Of a stretch of DNA of 64,000 bases, positions 16,420 to 25,720 are shown piece by piece (positions within the stretch are counted from its first letter, which is position 1; the number at the start of each line of letters is the position of its first letter). Position numbers and translations under genes: made by a program. Origin of the DNA: Terripilifer ovatus (GTDB taxonomy: Bacteria > Pseudomonadota > Alphaproteobacteria > Rhizobiales > Beijerinckiaceae); assembly GCA_029222685.1 (NCBI GenBank), contig JARHVB010000010.1:372001-436000 (forward strand). Reading direction: 5' to 3'. Under the pieces are notes generated by a model, which saw only the letters and a program-made list of their open reading frames with translations, made no database searches and was not told where the DNA came from.

Positions 16420-17412
16420 TTACTGCGAACCTTCTATTCCGGCCTTACGTACGATATCCCTCCAGCGAGCAATCTCCGCTTCAACGAACTTGCGAAGGTC
16501 TTCGGTATTGCTGGGCGGAAGCGGCAGCATGCCCGCCTTGCTGATTGACTCAACGATTTCGGGTGTTTCGAGTATCGAGCGAAGATCCGAGCTGAGTTTG
16601 GCGAGTATGGTCGGTGGCGTGCCCGAAGGCGCGGCGAACATCTGCCACGAGGCTACGTCAAACCCCGGAAGCGTGTCGTTGACTGGAGGCACATCGGGCA
16701 ACACATCGAGCCTTTTCGCGAGTGAAACGCCGAGAGCGCGCACGGTGCCTGCCTGGATCTGACCGAGCCCGGGACCGAGATCGACGAACATGACCGGTAC
16801 GTGGCCCGCCACCACATCGTTCAGCGAGGGGACACTGCCTCTGTACGGCACGGGATTCATCTGCAGGCCGGTCATGCTTTTGAGCATCTCCATGTAAAGA
16901 TGATGCGGCACGCCGGGGCCGGCTGTCGCGTAGCTCAGCGGTTGCGGACTGGCCTTCGCGTAGGCGATGAATTCCTTCAAGGTCCTCGCCGGTACCGCAG
17001 GATTGACGACGAGCACAAAGGGCGTCGCCGCGATCATCGCGAGCGGTGTCAGGTCTTTCATCGGATCGTAGGGGAGCTGCTTGAACAAGGTCACATTGAC
17101 CGCGAACTGCGGGCTGCCGGCGAGCAGGAGCGTGTAGCCATCCGGTGCGGCGCGCGCTACGGCGGCCGCTCCTATATTGCCACCTGCGCCAACGCGATTT
17201 TCCACCACGATAGGTTGGCCCCAGTTCTGCTCGAGCTTTGCGCCGACCAGGCGCGCCAGAATATCTCCAGCCCCACCCGCCGCAAACGGCACCACGATTG
17301 TCACGGCCCGATTCGGAAAGGCCTGCGCCTCGGCCGCCCTGGCGGGAAACAAGGTCGCGGCCAGCGCGCAGCATATTGCCAGGGCCGTTGGGCCGAAGCT
17401 CCTTCCGATCAT
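16420..17412 (-). CDS. Bug/TctC-family periplasmic solute-binding protein
   Basis: A 330-residue periplasmic binding protein of the Bug family of tripartite tricarboxylate transporters. A signal peptide covers about residues 1-29 (ends ARAAEAQA). The mature start FPNRAVTIVVPFAAGGAGD holds the Bug ligand-binding loop, and ENRVGAGGNIG is the second signature. Bug proteins bind carboxylates or other small anions. No TctA or TctB membrane gene is adjacent, so it is an orphan, as is frequent in this very expanded family. Start at ATG 17412 is supported by GGAGGA four bases upstream. Ligand unknown. Confidence 0.9.
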   Translation of the reverse strand: MIGRSFGPTALAICCALAATLFPARAAEAQAFPNRAVTIVVPFAAGGAGDILARLVGAKLEQNWGQPIVVENRVGAGGNIGAAAVARAAPDGYTLLLAGSPQFAVNVTLFKQLPYDPMKDLTPLAMIAATPFVLVVNPAVPARTLKEFIAYAKASPQPLSYATAGPGVPHHLYMEMLKSMTGLQMNPVPYRGSVPSLNDVVAGHVPVMFVDLGPGLGQIQAGTVRALGVSLAKRLDVLPDVPPVNDTLPGFDVASWQMFAAPSGTPPTILAKLSSDLRSILETPEIVESISKAGMLPLPPSNTEDLRKFVEAEIARWRDIVRKAGIEGSQ

Positions 17413-17633
17413 ACATTCCTCCCATTGTTTTCAGCGATGCGCATGGTCCATGCGTCGATACGCGTATGTGCAGCAAGTCGCATGAAAAGCGGGCCTAGCC
17501 AATCCGAAATCAAGTGCCTGATTGTTCTTTTTCCGTTCACGGCGCTTTGGGGTGCCGGGAACTGTCGGCAGTTGCGCAACTGCTGTATAGGGACGCACGA
17601 TTTGCGGTCCCTTGCCGCTCTGGAAGAGGTGAT

Positions 17634-18401
17634 ATGACGATTCTTGTTACGGGCGGAACGGGGACCCTCGGTCAACTGGTCGTCGTCGAACTGGCGCGCC
17701 GGGGCGTCGCCGTGCGCTCGTTCAGCCGCGGCCTGCGCGGAACGAACCGATTTGGCGTGAACGTGACCGGCGATCTCGTGGCGGGTGAGGGATTGGCCGA
17801 AGCGCTCGAAGGCGTCACCACCGTCATTCATTGTGCGCATGATTCATCCGCTCCCGACAACGCCATCAAGGGACTCGGCAACCTTCTCGAGGCCAGCAAG
17901 ACGGCGGGCGTGGCCCACTTCGTCTACATCGGCATCGCCGGCATCGAGCCCGCCGCGGACTTTCCCTATTACGCCGTGAAGCTCGAAGAAGAGCGCATGG
18001 TCATGGACAGCGGGCTCGGCTGGTCGATCCTGCGCTCGGCGCAGTTCTGCACGCTTGTGCACGCCATACTGACGCGTCTCAACAAGGGCAACTTCATCAT
18101 GTCGGTGCCGCGCGACATTACCTTTCGTCCGATTGCGGTCGAAACAGTCGCGCACCGGCTGGTGGACATCGCCATGGGGCCGCCGCAGCAAAGATGCCGC
18201 GATATCGCCGGTCCCGAGACGCGCAAGCTCGAGGATATGGCGCGTGAATGGCTGTTCTTTCGCGGACGCAAGAAAATGGTCCTGCTGTTTCCCTCCAGCT
18301 CGCCAGGCTTCAAGGCGTTTCGCAAACTGGACCATGGCGACGCCGATCAGGCCGGCCCCGATTGGACGCAGTGGCTGCTGGAGAGCATGCCGCGCACGTG
18401 A
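17634..18401 (+). CDS. NAD(P)H-binding atypical SDR/NmrA-like protein
   Basis: A 255-residue Rossmann protein. The start ATG 17634 is preceded by GGAAGAGG; earlier in-frame codons have no support. The NAD(P) motif TGGTGTLGQ lies at residues 6-14, and the rest follows the atypical (extended) SDR pattern, with HCAHDSS near residue 67 and a YIGIAGIE segment near 100. Such proteins act as sugar-nucleotide epimerase relatives, redox sensors or quinone reductases; the activity is not predictable. The canonical YxxxK pair appears only as a YYAVK segment (about residues 112-116), consistent with the atypical group. Confidence 0.8.
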   Translation: MTILVTGGTGTLGQLVVVELARRGVAVRSFSRGLRGTNRFGVNVTGDLVAGEGLAEALEGVTTVIHCAHDSSAPDNAIKGLGNLLEASKTAGVAHFVYIGIAGIEPAADFPYYAVKLEEERMVMDSGLGWSILRSAQFCTLVHAILTRLNKGNFIMSVPRDITFRPIAVETVAHRLVDIAMGPPQQRCRDIAGPETRKLEDMAREWLFFRGRKKMVLLFPSSSPGFKAFRKLDHGDADQAGPDWTQWLLESMPRT

Positions 18402-18483
18402 TGCGTTTCGACGGCAGCGGCAATCAAAAAGGCTGGGATGTATATCTGATAATGGTATATGGATATCAAGAGGAGATATCTCG

Positions 18484-18534
18484 ATGGCTCTTTTTATCCG
18501 AGACGCCCCCCAAGGGCGTCCGCCATCGCCTTAG
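18484..18534 (+). pseudogene. vapB-like antitoxin remnant (first 7-8 residues intact)
   Basis: After GAGGAGA, an ATG at 18484 begins MALFIRD, the typical start of rhizobial VapB-type antitoxins, but the frame ends at TAG 18532-18534 after 16 codons. The next bases in a shifted frame read SAIALERVR, resembling the continuing antitoxin (DALAERVR-like). This indicates a frameshift or deletion soon after the start. GTATAT repeats at about 18436-18456 may be the old autoregulatory operator. Confidence 0.55.
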
Positions 18535-18599
18535 AGCGGGTCAGAAGTTCCGGAATTGGAAGTGCTCGGCGGGTGGCTCTGGCGCGGCAAAAGGCGTCG

Positions 18600-18911
18600 G
18601 CAGCCGGACGAAACATGAGGCCATCCGCTGATCTGATGCATCGAGTGGCGCTCATCGTCGATGCGTTCGTAGAGGATCTCGGCGCCGAGGAGATGATCAT
18701 TTCCCCGGAAATTGGAAAGCAGGCACTCACTGCCAGCGCAACCTATGGCAAGTCCGTAGAACATGTCGCTGATCTGAATTTTGGCGACTGCTTCTCCTAT
18801 GCATGCGCAAAGGTGCTGGGTGTTGCGTTGCTCTATAAGGGCGATGATTTCGGCATACCGATCTTGCTTAGCATGATCGCTGGAAGCGGGAGCAAAACTG
18901 AAATGAACTGA
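18600..18911 (+). pseudogene. vapC-like PIN-domain toxin remnant (C-terminal part)
   Basis: In the frame ending at 18911 the translation VDAFVEDLGAEEMIISPEIG, then LNFGDCFSYACAKVLGVALL and YKGDDF is the C-terminal half of a rhizobial VapC ribonuclease, including the conserved Asp residues of the PIN active site in this half. The N-terminal half with the first catalytic Asp (normally in a VDTSALVA-like start) is absent. The usual short tail after GDDF is replaced by unrelated residues, pointing to a second lesion. Together with the vapB fragment 70 bp upstream, this is a dead toxin-antitoxin locus. Toxin activity is not expected. Confidence 0.65.
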
Positions 18912-19005
18912 AGCTGTCAGTCAGCAGACAGCTTCACAATGCCGCATATGTTTATTCCTCGCGGCATTCGATGCTGAACAATATCCTGGGTGAGGACGTG
19001 GTTAA

Positions 19006-20214
19006 GTGAACAGACAAGAACAACAACCGGCCCTGATCGCCGGCGGCGGCATCGGCGGCCTCTGCACGGCTTTGGCGCTGGGGCGCAAGGGATGGAACGT
19101 ACGGGTGCTGGAACAGGCGCCGCAATTCGGCGCCATCGGCTATGGCATCCAGCTCGGACCGAACGTCTTCCCGATGTTTGATCGGCTTGGCCTGCGCGAT
19201 GCCGTCATGGCCAGGAGCATCGTGCCGAAGAATGTCTGGATGTTCGATGCCAATGACGGCCTGCCGGTCACGAAAGTCGAGACGGGCAGGGGCTTCGAGC
19301 AGCGCTATGGCGACAATCCCTATATCGTCATTCATCGCGTCGATCTGCATCAGATCCTGATGGACGCCTGCCGCGCCGTGCCGTCGATCCACCTCGACGA
19401 GAACGCCGCGCTCGTGCGCTATGACGACAAGGGCGACCGTGTCATCGCCACGCTCGCCGACGGGCGCAGCATCGAGGGCGCGTTTCTCATCGGCGCCGAC
19501 GGATTGCGCTCGACCGTGCGCGGTCAGTTGATGGGCGAAGCGGAACCGGAACTGATCGGCTATGTGGCCCATCGCACCATCGTTCCCATCGACAAGGCGC
19601 CGGCGCAGGTTCCAACCGACGACGTGGCGCTGTGGGGCGGCGCCGGCTTTCACATCGTGCATTATCCCCTGCGCGGCCATTCGACGTTCAACATCGTCGC
19701 CGTCTTCCGCACCGACACGTTTTCGCAGAAGGGCAATGTCGAGAGCTATCGCGCCGAACTGCAGCGCACCTATCGCAATGCGCACCCGGCCATGCGCGAG
19801 ATGATCGCCATGATGGACCTTGAACGGCGCTGGCCGATTGCCGACCGCTCGCCGCGGCGCGGCTGGTCGCAGGGCAGGATCGTCGTCATGGGCGATGCGG
19901 CGCACGCGACCTTGCAATCGCTGGCGCAAGGCGCCGGCATGGCGATCGAGGATGCGGTGGTTCTTACCGAACTGATTGACACCTGCGGCGGCCGATATAA
20001 CGCGGCCTTCCAGCAGTTCGAGACGGCGCGGCTTGCGCGCACCGCCCGCGTGCAGCTCGAAAGCCGTTTCATGTGGGACCATCTCTACCACGTCGACGGC
20101 ATCGAGGCCGACGTGCGCAACGAGAGCTACCGAGCCCGCAGCGACGAAGATGTCTGGCGCTGCCTCGACTGGCTCTACAAGACGCCTGCGGTGCCGGCGT
20201 TCAAGGCGGTTTGA
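19006..20214 (+). CDS. FAD-dependent aromatic monooxygenase (3-hydroxybenzoate 6-hydroxylase-like)
   Basis: A 402-residue class A flavoprotein monooxygenase. It shows the FAD dinucleotide fold GGGIGGLCTALAL at about residues 13-25, the DG-type motif LIGADGLRSTVR near 163-174, and the second FAD motif GDAAHATLQSLAQGAGMAIEDA near 296-317. This fits the salicylate/3-hydroxybenzoate hydroxylase subfamily, which uses NADH and oxygen to hydroxylate phenolic acids. The GTG start at 19006 has GAGGA upstream. No other gene of a gentisate or catechol pathway is adjacent, so the substrate remains a subfamily guess. Transcription is followed by a large inverted repeat. Confidence 0.85.
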   Translation: MNRQEQQPALIAGGGIGGLCTALALGRKGWNVRVLEQAPQFGAIGYGIQLGPNVFPMFDRLGLRDAVMARSIVPKNVWMFDANDGLPVTKVETGRGFEQRYGDNPYIVIHRVDLHQILMDACRAVPSIHLDENAALVRYDDKGDRVIATLADGRSIEGAFLIGADGLRSTVRGQLMGEAEPELIGYVAHRTIVPIDKAPAQVPTDDVALWGGAGFHIVHYPLRGHSTFNIVAVFRTDTFSQKGNVESYRAELQRTYRNAHPAMREMIAMMDLERRWPIADRSPRRGWSQGRIVVMGDAAHATLQSLAQGAGMAIEDAVVLTELIDTCGGRYNAAFQQFETARLARTARVQLESRFMWDHLYHVDGIEADVRNESYRARSDEDVWRCLDWLYKTPAVPAFKAV

Positions 20215-20248
20215 TTATAGCGGCGATACGAGCTGCATTTTTTCAGGA

Positions 20249-20393
20249 GCCCTCATCCTGAGGAGCAACGCGTAGCGTTGCGTCTCGAAGGACGGGGGCG
20301 TGACGCCGCAGTCTGTGATCCACCCTTCATGCAGATATCGCCTGTCGCCCTCGTCCTTCGAGACGGCGCTACGCGCCTCCTCAGGATGAGGGC
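20249..20393. repeat. RIME-like intergenic palindromic repeat
   Basis: Inverted arms GCCCTCATCCTGAGG (20249-20263) and CCTCAGGATGAGGGC (20379-20393) are perfect complements. Inside them lie further complementary parts (GTCTCGAAGGACG on the left, CGTCCTTCGAGAC on the right) with diverged cores built on a GCGTAGCG-type stem. This is the interspersed palindromic element very common in Bradyrhizobium-like genomes. It sits between convergent genes, where it may act as a bidirectional terminator. Confidence 0.85.
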
Positions 20394-20426
20394 TTCTGGA
20401 GGTTCTCTACTTCTGTAGAGGCCTGA

Positions 20427-21458
20427 TCACACCAGGCACTTATCGACGGTGACCTTGCGTTCCATCCAGCCGGGAACCGGCAGATGCTTCTCGCGCAGGA
20501 ACGCCGGGTTGAAAAGTTTCGACGCGTAGCGCACGCCGGAATCGCACAGCAGGGTCACGATCGTGTGGCCGGGACCCATCTCCTTCGCCAGCCGGATCGC
20601 GCCGGCGATGTTGATGCCCGACGATCCGCCGAGCAGCAGGCCTTCGTGTTCGGCGATGTCGAACACGATCGGCAGCGCCTCCTCGTCGGTGATCTGATAG
20701 GCCATGTCGATCGGCGCATCGACCAGATTGGCAGTGATGCGGCCCTGGCCGATGCCCTCGGTGATCGACGAGCCTTCGGATTTCAAGGTGCCGCTCGTGT
20801 AATAGGAATACAGCGCCGCGCCCATCGGATCGGACAGCGCGATCTTGATGTTCTTGTTGCGCGCCTTCAGCGCCATGCCGACGCCGGCCAGCGAGCCGCC
20901 GGTTCCTACCGCGCAGGTAAAGCCGTCGACCTTGCCGTCGGTCTGGTCGTAGATTTCGGGACCTGTGGTATCGATATGGCCCTGGCGGTTGGCGACATTG
21001 TCGAACTGATTGGCCCAGATCGCGCCTTCGGGCGTTTCCTTCGCCAGCTTTTCGGCAATACGGCCGGAGACCTTCACGTAATTGTTGGGATTGGAATAGG
21101 GCACGGCCGGCACTTCCAGCAGTTCCGCGCCCTGCAGGCGCAGCATGTCCTTCTTTTCCTGCGACTGGGTCTCGGGGATGACGATGACGGTGCGGAAGCC
21201 GAGCGTATTGGCGACCAGCGCCAGGCCGATGCCGGTATTGCCCGCGGTGCCCTCGACGACGATGCCGCCCGGCTGCAACTGGCCCTTGGCGATGGCGTCC
21301 TGGATGATGGCGAGACCGGCGCGGTCTTTCACCGACCCGCCCGGATTCATGAATTCCGCCTTGCCCAGAATGGTACAGCCGGTCAGTTCCGATGCCCGTT
21401 GAAGCTTGATCATCGGCGTATTTCCGATGGCGCCAATCACGTCCGGAACAAAACTCAT
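20427..21458 (-). CDS. Cysteine synthase A-type PLP enzyme
   Basis: A 343-residue fold-type II PLP enzyme of the O-acetylserine sulfhydrylase family, which makes cysteine from O-acetylserine and sulfide. The PLP lysine is K44 in NPGGSVKDRAG; the substrate loop is EGTAGNTGIGLA (standard CysK: EPTSGNTG) and the phosphate-binding GTGGSLAG loop is present. The protein is about 30 residues longer than classic CysK, with a C-terminal extension ending in DKCLV. The changed substrate loop (TAGNTG) and length match a subgroup widespread in alphaproteobacteria that is annotated as cysteine synthase A, so the exact amino-acid substrate is less certain. Monocistronic. Confidence 0.87.
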   Translation of the reverse strand: MSFVPDVIGAIGNTPMIKLQRASELTGCTILGKAEFMNPGGSVKDRAGLAIIQDAIAKGQLQPGGIVVEGTAGNTGIGLALVANTLGFRTVIVIPETQSQEKKDMLRLQGAELLEVPAVPYSNPNNYVKVSGRIAEKLAKETPEGAIWANQFDNVANRQGHIDTTGPEIYDQTDGKVDGFTCAVGTGGSLAGVGMALKARNKNIKIALSDPMGAALYSYYTSGTLKSEGSSITEGIGQGRITANLVDAPIDMAYQITDEEALPIVFDIAEHEGLLLGGSSGINIAGAIRLAKEMGPGHTIVTLLCDSGVRYASKLFNPAFLREKHLPVPGWMERKVTVDKCLV

Positions 21459-21669
21459 CTAATCCTCCTGGCACCTGCAGGCGCGGTCCCGTCGCGGAAC
21501 CTGTCACCGCCGGCGGCTATGCTGCCAATTAGCACGGTCCGGCACCCGCGGGGAATGCATTCTCGCGACCACGAAAGCCGCCCGCAAGCTAGGGTGTAGG
21601 AGGGATTGGTGCAAGCGGACCCGTCTGCCGTTCTGGAGGCAGCAGGCAGCAGGCTATGCCGACTGCCTG

Positions 21670-22923
21670 TCAGGACTTCTTGTACACCATCTGGCGCACA
21701 TCGATGGTTCCAGCGCGGAATCCTGCCTCGCAATAGGACAGGTAATATTCCCACATCCGGCGGAAGCGCTCGTCGAAGCCGAGCAGGGTCAGCGACGGCC
21801 ACTTTTCCAGGAAGGTGTCGCGCCAATGCGCCAGGGTGCGCGCATAATCGATGCCGAACATGCGGTCGGCGGCCAGCTTGAGACCGTACCGATCGCCCAG
21901 TTCGCGCATGATCGTCGCCGTCGGCAGCATGCCGCCGGGGAAGATATAGCGCCGGATGAAATCGAGTTCCTTCTTGTAGTTGGCGAACAGCGCTTCCTTG
22001 ATGGTGATGACCTGCAGGCCGGCGATGCCGCCGGTCTTGAGCCGGTCGTGGACCTGTTTGAAATAGGTCGGCCAGTAGGCCTCGCCGACGGCCTCGAACA
22101 TTTCGATCGAGGCGACGCGGTCGTACATGCCTTTTTCGTCGCGATAGTCTTGCAGCTTGATCTCGACGCGATCGCTCAGGCCCGCGTCGGCAATGCGCTT
22201 GGTGGCAAAATCGAACTGTTCCTGCGAGATGGTCAGGCCGGTGACGCGGCAGCCGATTTCCTTGGCGGCGAATTCGGCGAAGCCGCCCCAGCCGCAACCG
22301 ATCTCGAGCACATGATGTTCGGGCCTGATGTTCATCTGGCGCGCCAGTTCGCGATACTTGCGTGTCTGCGCGGCGGCAAGATCGTTGTCGCCCTCGGCGA
22401 AGATGCCGGACGAATAGGTCATCGTGCGGTCGAGCCAGGTCGAATAGAATTTGTTGCCGAGATCGTAATGGGCGTGAATGTTGCGCTTCGAGCCGGAGCG
22501 CGTGTTGCGGTTCATCCAGTGCCGCACCATCTGCATGAAACGAACGAGCGGCTTGCCGTCGAGCAGCTTCTGGATGACCTCCTGGTTGCGGCAGAACAGT
22601 TCGAGAAATGTCTCGAGGTCGTCCGCACTCCACATGCCGGCCAGGTAGGCGTCGGCAATGCCGATGTCGCCGCCCTTGGCGACCTTCTCGGCGAAGCCGG
22701 TGTCATGGACGAACATGCGGGCGTGAGGGCCCGGTTCGATACCGCCGAAACGGAATGTCTTGCCGTCGGGCATCACCATGTTGAGGGTGCCGTAAACCAG
22801 ATGTGAGCAAAGACCGAGCGCCTGACGCACGGCGAAGGAATAGCCTCGCGCCACATCGGTCACGTTGCGCGGACTGACCGCGATCAGGTTTGCGGGCTGG
22901 GCGGCGGTGTTGGTGTCGCTCAT
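21670..22923 (-). CDS. cfa: Cyclopropane-fatty-acyl-phospholipid synthase
   Basis: A 417-residue SAM-dependent enzyme that methylenates the double bonds of unsaturated fatty acids within membrane phospholipids, usually on entry to stationary phase or under acid stress. N-terminal domain about 1-125; SAM-binding motif EIGCGWGGFAEFAA near 190; conserved segment HYDLGNKFYSTWLD with YSSGIF after it; C-terminal FPGGMLP and EKWPSL regions. ATG 22923 was chosen; an upstream GTG (22968) is in frame but has no better ribosome site. It is monocistronic, with 267 bp to the SDR gene upstream; I saw no specific operator there. Confidence 0.92.
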   Translation of the reverse strand: MSDTNTAAQPANLIAVSPRNVTDVARGYSFAVRQALGLCSHLVYGTLNMVMPDGKTFRFGGIEPGPHARMFVHDTGFAEKVAKGGDIGIADAYLAGMWSADDLETFLELFCRNQEVIQKLLDGKPLVRFMQMVRHWMNRNTRSGSKRNIHAHYDLGNKFYSTWLDRTMTYSSGIFAEGDNDLAAAQTRKYRELARQMNIRPEHHVLEIGCGWGGFAEFAAKEIGCRVTGLTISQEQFDFATKRIADAGLSDRVEIKLQDYRDEKGMYDRVASIEMFEAVGEAYWPTYFKQVHDRLKTGGIAGLQVITIKEALFANYKKELDFIRRYIFPGGMLPTATIMRELGDRYGLKLAADRMFGIDYARTLAHWRDTFLEKWPSLTLLGFDERFRRMWEYYLSYCEAGFRAGTIDVRQMVYKKS

Positions 22924-23191
22924 CGTTCTCGTCAAACGCGTGGAGTGCGCGTTCCCCTGTTGAAGCACGTTCCGGATAGGCGACAGCCGTCAAACGTCTA
23001 TCACCCGTCTTGCTTCCGTCTGCGTCAACTGTCCGCCTGTTTGTAATTATATAACGCTACGACTGCGGCTTTGGATCAGTTGCAGTTACGGTGCGCCATA
23101 ATTTGAGCGGAAAATACAAATCTGCGCAAGCGGGACGATGTTTGGCTGTTGAACAGGTTTGGGGAAATACCTTTCGACAGGCCGTGCCTGA

Positions 23192-23941
23192 TCAGGCGGG
23201 ACCGCGAAAATTGTGCAGTGCATCGCTCGGCACGTCGAAAATCCGGCCGGTTTCCGTCCACTCCGGCATGCACATGGCGACGATTTTCGGCGCGACCGAT
23301 TCGGGCGGCGCGACCGTGGAAGGATCTTCTCCCGGCATCAGCTGCGCCCGCATCTTCGTGCGCACGTAACCGGGATTGATCACCATCACTTTGACGTTCG
23401 AGGTTGTCTGCGTCTCCGCCGCCCATGTGCGCGCGATCGCATCGAGCGCCGCCTTGGACGTGGCGTAGAGGCCCTTGTAGGGCGACAGGTTGGCCTTGTT
23501 GCCGGCGCCGGAGGAAATGAAAACCGCACGGCCCGCATCCGACGCGCGCATCAGCGCATCGAACGAGCGGATCAGCCGGTAGTTCGCTGTGACGTTGACC
23601 GCCATCACCTCGTCCCATTGCGGCGGGTCGATATGCGCCAGCGGCGAAACCGGGCCGAGCAGGCCGGCATTGCCGACCAGGATGTCGAGCTTGCCCCAGC
23701 GCTCGTAGACGGCCTGTCCAAGCCGGTCGAGCGCGACGAAATCCTTCAGATCGCAGGGCACCAGCGTTGCTGCGCTGCCGACAGCGCGGATGTCGTCGTC
23801 GAGTTCTTCCAGCGCGCCCTGCGTGCGCGCGAGCGCGATCACATGGGCGCCGTTGCGGGCGAGTTCGAGCGCGACGGCGCGGCCGATACCGCGGGAGGCG
23901 CCGGTGACGAGAGCAATACGATTTTCAAGCGCGCGGGACAT
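23192..23941 (-). CDS. SDR-family oxidoreductase downstream of purF
   Basis: A 249-residue classical short-chain dehydrogenase. It has the NAD(P) motif TGASRGIG near residue 14, an NAG motif (LVGNAGLLG) near 91, catalytic Ser in ISSGAGNK, and the YxxxK pair in LYATSKAALD. It follows purF by 36 bp on the same strand; a purF-SDR pair is a common arrangement in Bradyrhizobium relatives, which points to cotranscription although no role in purine synthesis is known. Start at ATG 23941 (MSRALENR) was preferred over an upstream TTG. Substrate not predictable. Confidence 0.87.
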   Translation of the reverse strand: MSRALENRIALVTGASRGIGRAVALELARNGAHVIALARTQGALEELDDDIRAVGSAATLVPCDLKDFVALDRLGQAVYERWGKLDILVGNAGLLGPVSPLAHIDPPQWDEVMAVNVTANYRLIRSFDALMRASDAGRAVFISSGAGNKANLSPYKGLYATSKAALDAIARTWAAETQTTSNVKVMVINPGYVRTKMRAQLMPGEDPSTVAPPESVAPKIVAMCMPEWTETGRIFDVPSDALHNFRGPA

Positions 23942-23977
23942 GCGCAACGGGCTCCGTGCGGATGAGGGGCTGCGGTG

Positions 23978-25537
23978 TCAGTCGACTTCCGCGAGCAGCG
24001 ACAATTGTTGGCGCGGCTTGTCGCCGGCGATGTCGGTAAGCGACGTGGGATAGTCGCCGGTGAAGCAGTGATCGGTGAATTGCGGACGCACCGGATCGCG
24101 GCCCTCGTAGCCGGTCGCCCGATAGATGCCGTCGACCGAGAGGAAGGCGAGCGAATCCGCGCCGATGTATTTGCACATGCTTTCGAGGTCGATCGATCCG
24201 TCGCGCCGGCGCATGCGCGCGGCGAGCAGCTTGTCCTGCTGCGGCGTGTCGATGCCGTAATAGTCCGGATAGGTAATCGGCGGCGACGAGATGCGCATAT
24301 GTACTTCTTTCGCACCGGCATCGCGCATCATCTGCACGATCTTCACCGAGGTGGTGCCACGCACGATCGAATCGTCGATCAGCACGATGCTCTTGCCGTG
24401 GACGACGCCGCGATTGGCGCTGTGCTTCAGCCGGACGCCGAGTTCGCGCACCGACTGGGTCGGCTGGATGAATGTGCGCCCGACATAGTGGTTGCGGATG
24501 ATGCCGAGTTCGAACGGAATGCCGGATTGCTGGGCGAAGCCGATGGCGGCAGGGACGCCGGAATCCGGCACCGGCACTACCACATCGGCATTGACCGGTG
24601 CTTCGCTGGCGAGCTGCGCGCCCATCTTCTTGCGCACGTCGTAGACCGAGCGGCCGTGGACGATCGAATCCGGCCGCGAGAAATAGATGTATTCGAAGAT
24701 GCAGGGCCGCGGCGGCTGCGGCGGAAACGGCTTGTGGCTTTCGAGCAGGGTCTTGCCGTTCTCCTGTTCGGAGATGACGACGATCTCGCCGTTCTCGACG
24801 TCGCGGATGAACTTGGCGCCGATGATGTCGAGCGCGCAGGTCTCCGACGTCAGAATGTAGCGGCCGTCGAGTTCGCCCAGCACCAATGGGCGGATGCCGA
24901 GCGGATCGCGCGCGCCGATGAGTTTCTTGTTGGTCAGCGCCACCAGCGAATAGGCGCCTTCGATCTGGCGCAGCGCTTCGATGAAGCGCTCGAGAATGCG
25001 CGGCTTGCGGCTCTTGGCGACGAGATGCAGGACGACTTCGGTGTCGGAGGTCGATTGATAGATGGCGCCGTCGCGAATGAGGTCGCGGCGCAGCGACAGG
25101 GCATTGGTCAGGTTGCCGTTGTGGCCCACGGCGAAGCCGCCCGACGCGAGCTCGGCAAACAGCGGCTGCACGTTGCGCAGGATCGTCTCGCCGGTCGTCG
25201 AATAGCGCACATGGCCGACCGCGCAGGTACCGGGCAGGCGGTCGATCGTCGATTTCTGGGAGAAATGCTCACTGACGAGGCCGAGGCGGCGTTCAGCCGA
25301 AAACCGCTTGCCGTCGAAGGTGACGATGCCGGCCGCTTCCTGTCCGCGATGCTGCAGGGCATGCAGGCCCAGCGCCGTGATCGCGGCGGCGTCCTGATGT
25401 CCGAATATGCCGAAAACGCCGCATTCCTCGCGCAGCGTATCGCCATCGAAGTCCAGATTGGCGATATCGCCTGATTTAGCTGAAGCTTCGCTGTTCCCTG
25501 ACCCTTCAGGATGTCCGGAATGCGCGGAAAGGGTCAT
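23978..25537 (-). CDS. purF: Amidophosphoribosyltransferase
   Basis: The first committed enzyme of purine synthesis: it transfers ammonia from glutamine to PRPP to give phosphoribosylamine. The N-terminal nucleophile glutamine amidotransferase domain begins at C39 (EECGVFGIFG) after a removable leader; the HALQHRGQEAAGIV segment follows. The C-terminal phosphoribosyltransferase domain contains the PRPP motif VLIDDSIVRGTTS. Cysteines near the end (SMCKYIGAD and DHCFTGDYPT) match the iron-sulfur form of the enzyme. The start is ambiguous: ATG 25537 has GGGGA 7 bases upstream, while ATG 25648 would add 37 residues and has only a weak site. Middle gene of the cvpA-purF-SDR group. Confidence 0.95.
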   Translation of the reverse strand: MTLSAHSGHPEGSGNSEASAKSGDIANLDFDGDTLREECGVFGIFGHQDAAAITALGLHALQHRGQEAAGIVTFDGKRFSAERRLGLVSEHFSQKSTIDRLPGTCAVGHVRYSTTGETILRNVQPLFAELASGGFAVGHNGNLTNALSLRRDLIRDGAIYQSTSDTEVVLHLVAKSRKPRILERFIEALRQIEGAYSLVALTNKKLIGARDPLGIRPLVLGELDGRYILTSETCALDIIGAKFIRDVENGEIVVISEQENGKTLLESHKPFPPQPPRPCIFEYIYFSRPDSIVHGRSVYDVRKKMGAQLASEAPVNADVVVPVPDSGVPAAIGFAQQSGIPFELGIIRNHYVGRTFIQPTQSVRELGVRLKHSANRGVVHGKSIVLIDDSIVRGTTSVKIVQMMRDAGAKEVHMRISSPPITYPDYYGIDTPQQDKLLAARMRRRDGSIDLESMCKYIGADSLAFLSVDGIYRATGYEGRDPVRPQFTDHCFTGDYPTSLTDIAGDKPRQQLSLLAEVD

Positions 25538-25720
25538 GGCCAGGTCCCCAGAAGCAGGATTGGACAAGTCGCGATGCCAGTCGGCACCGGTGGCAGCACG
25601 CATCTGAAACGAAAATGCGGCTACAGCGACTCGGGGCTGCTCCGTCATAAACTCTACATAAGCACTGCGGCCGGTTTTGTCAGTGTCACCAATGCCGCAG
25701 TTCAGAACTTCCTTGTGAAA

